NCBI GenBank assembly: GCA_937996825.1
Contig: CALKUJ010000111.1
Span: 1-5,544 of the forward strand
From: an uncultured Polynucleobacter sp.
GTDB taxonomy: Bacteria > Pseudomonadota > Gammaproteobacteria > Burkholderiales > Burkholderiaceae
Length of the DNA: 5,544 bases
Reading direction: 5' to 3'
The position numbers and the translations under genes are program-made. The notes beneath the pieces are model-generated. The model worked only from the letters and a program-made list of their open reading frames with translations. It made no database searches and was not told the DNA's origin. This document shows, in pieces, positions 5,414-5,544 of the stretch; the stretch's first letter is position 1; each line of letters starts with the position of its first letter.

Positions 5414-5544
5414 GCCACGTCGATCTCAAGACCTAGTCGGTTCAGGGCGTGGCGAATTTAGCGCTATTTTCGCCATCCCATTTGGTAAGCAGGTGGCTTA
5501 AGCGGAGTCCCACCAGATTGGTGAACTAGAGATATCGCACAAGT
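5414..5544. other. Right end without a supported gene
   Basis: All six frames here are short or broken by stops. The minus-strand frame reading HALNRLGLEIDVAKKKP looks protein-like but has two stops just upstream and no visible start. The stretch could be intergenic, or the edge of the next gene or element beyond the window. Confidence 0.5.
5450..5475. repeat. Interrupted 26-base palindrome
   Basis: Outer arms TGGCGAA and TTCGCCA surround the inner palindrome TAGCGCTA, with a TT on each side that breaks the symmetry. It lacks a T-tract and is unrelated to the hipBA operators. It could bind a dimeric regulator or recombinase, or be a chance hairpin. Confidence 0.45.

Noticed and set aside
5414..5544. 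The C-terminal end of a minus-strand gene (HALNRLGLEIDVAKKKP)
   Set aside because: Two in-frame stops interrupt the frame just upstream and no start or family motif is visible.

Overview
The window reads as an accessory (mobile-element-type) segment from a proteobacterium, most likely a betaproteobacterium of the Burkholderiales/Comamonadaceae kind. Three things point there: roughly balanced base composition by eye, a CTG-N10-CAG LexA box of the type used in beta- and gammaproteobacteria, and a serine recombinase next to a DUF2924 gene, a pairing I know from proteobacterial integrated elements. This taxonomic placement is inference; there is no rRNA or housekeeping gene to confirm it.

Left part (1-1097, minus strand): a compact three-gene operon read leftwards. 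A small unrecognised protein is followed by a DUF2924 protein and then the N-terminal 109 residues of a serine recombinase that runs off the window. Both junctions are ATGA stop/start overlaps. The recombinase keeps its catalytic serine and conserved arginines as far as can be seen.

Centre (about 1098-3567, plus strand): a divergent intergenic region carries a near-consensus sigma70 promoter (TTGACA-N16-TATATT) whose -10 lies inside a LexA box matching the E. coli consensus at 17 of 20 positions. It drives two genes 10 bp apart that I do not recognise. The first (413 aa, GTG start, strong ribosome binding site) ends in NQPMSLFE, which looks like a sliding-clamp (DnaN) binding peptide. The second (326 aa) has a CxxC...CxxC zinc ribbon and a probable C-terminal winged helix. 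SOS control plus a C-terminal clamp-binding peptide suggests a DNA-damage-induced system acting at the replication fork. This is the most interesting part of the window.

Right part (3537-5413, plus strand): a HipBA-type toxin-antitoxin operon. HipB (145 aa) has an Xre-type HTH and an unusual 75-residue C-terminal extension. HipA (419 aa) is a full-length kinase with all expected motifs. The genes overlap by ATGA. Three related inverted repeats (TTTGACCC-N4-GGGTCAAA type), centred 50 and 51 bp apart, precede hipB and are probably its operators. The first overlaps the end of the SOS-operon's second gene, and I see no terminator between the two operons, so SOS transcription could reach hipBA. 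A strong intrinsic terminator closes the hipA end. The last 131 bases contain no gene I can support, only an interrupted palindrome.
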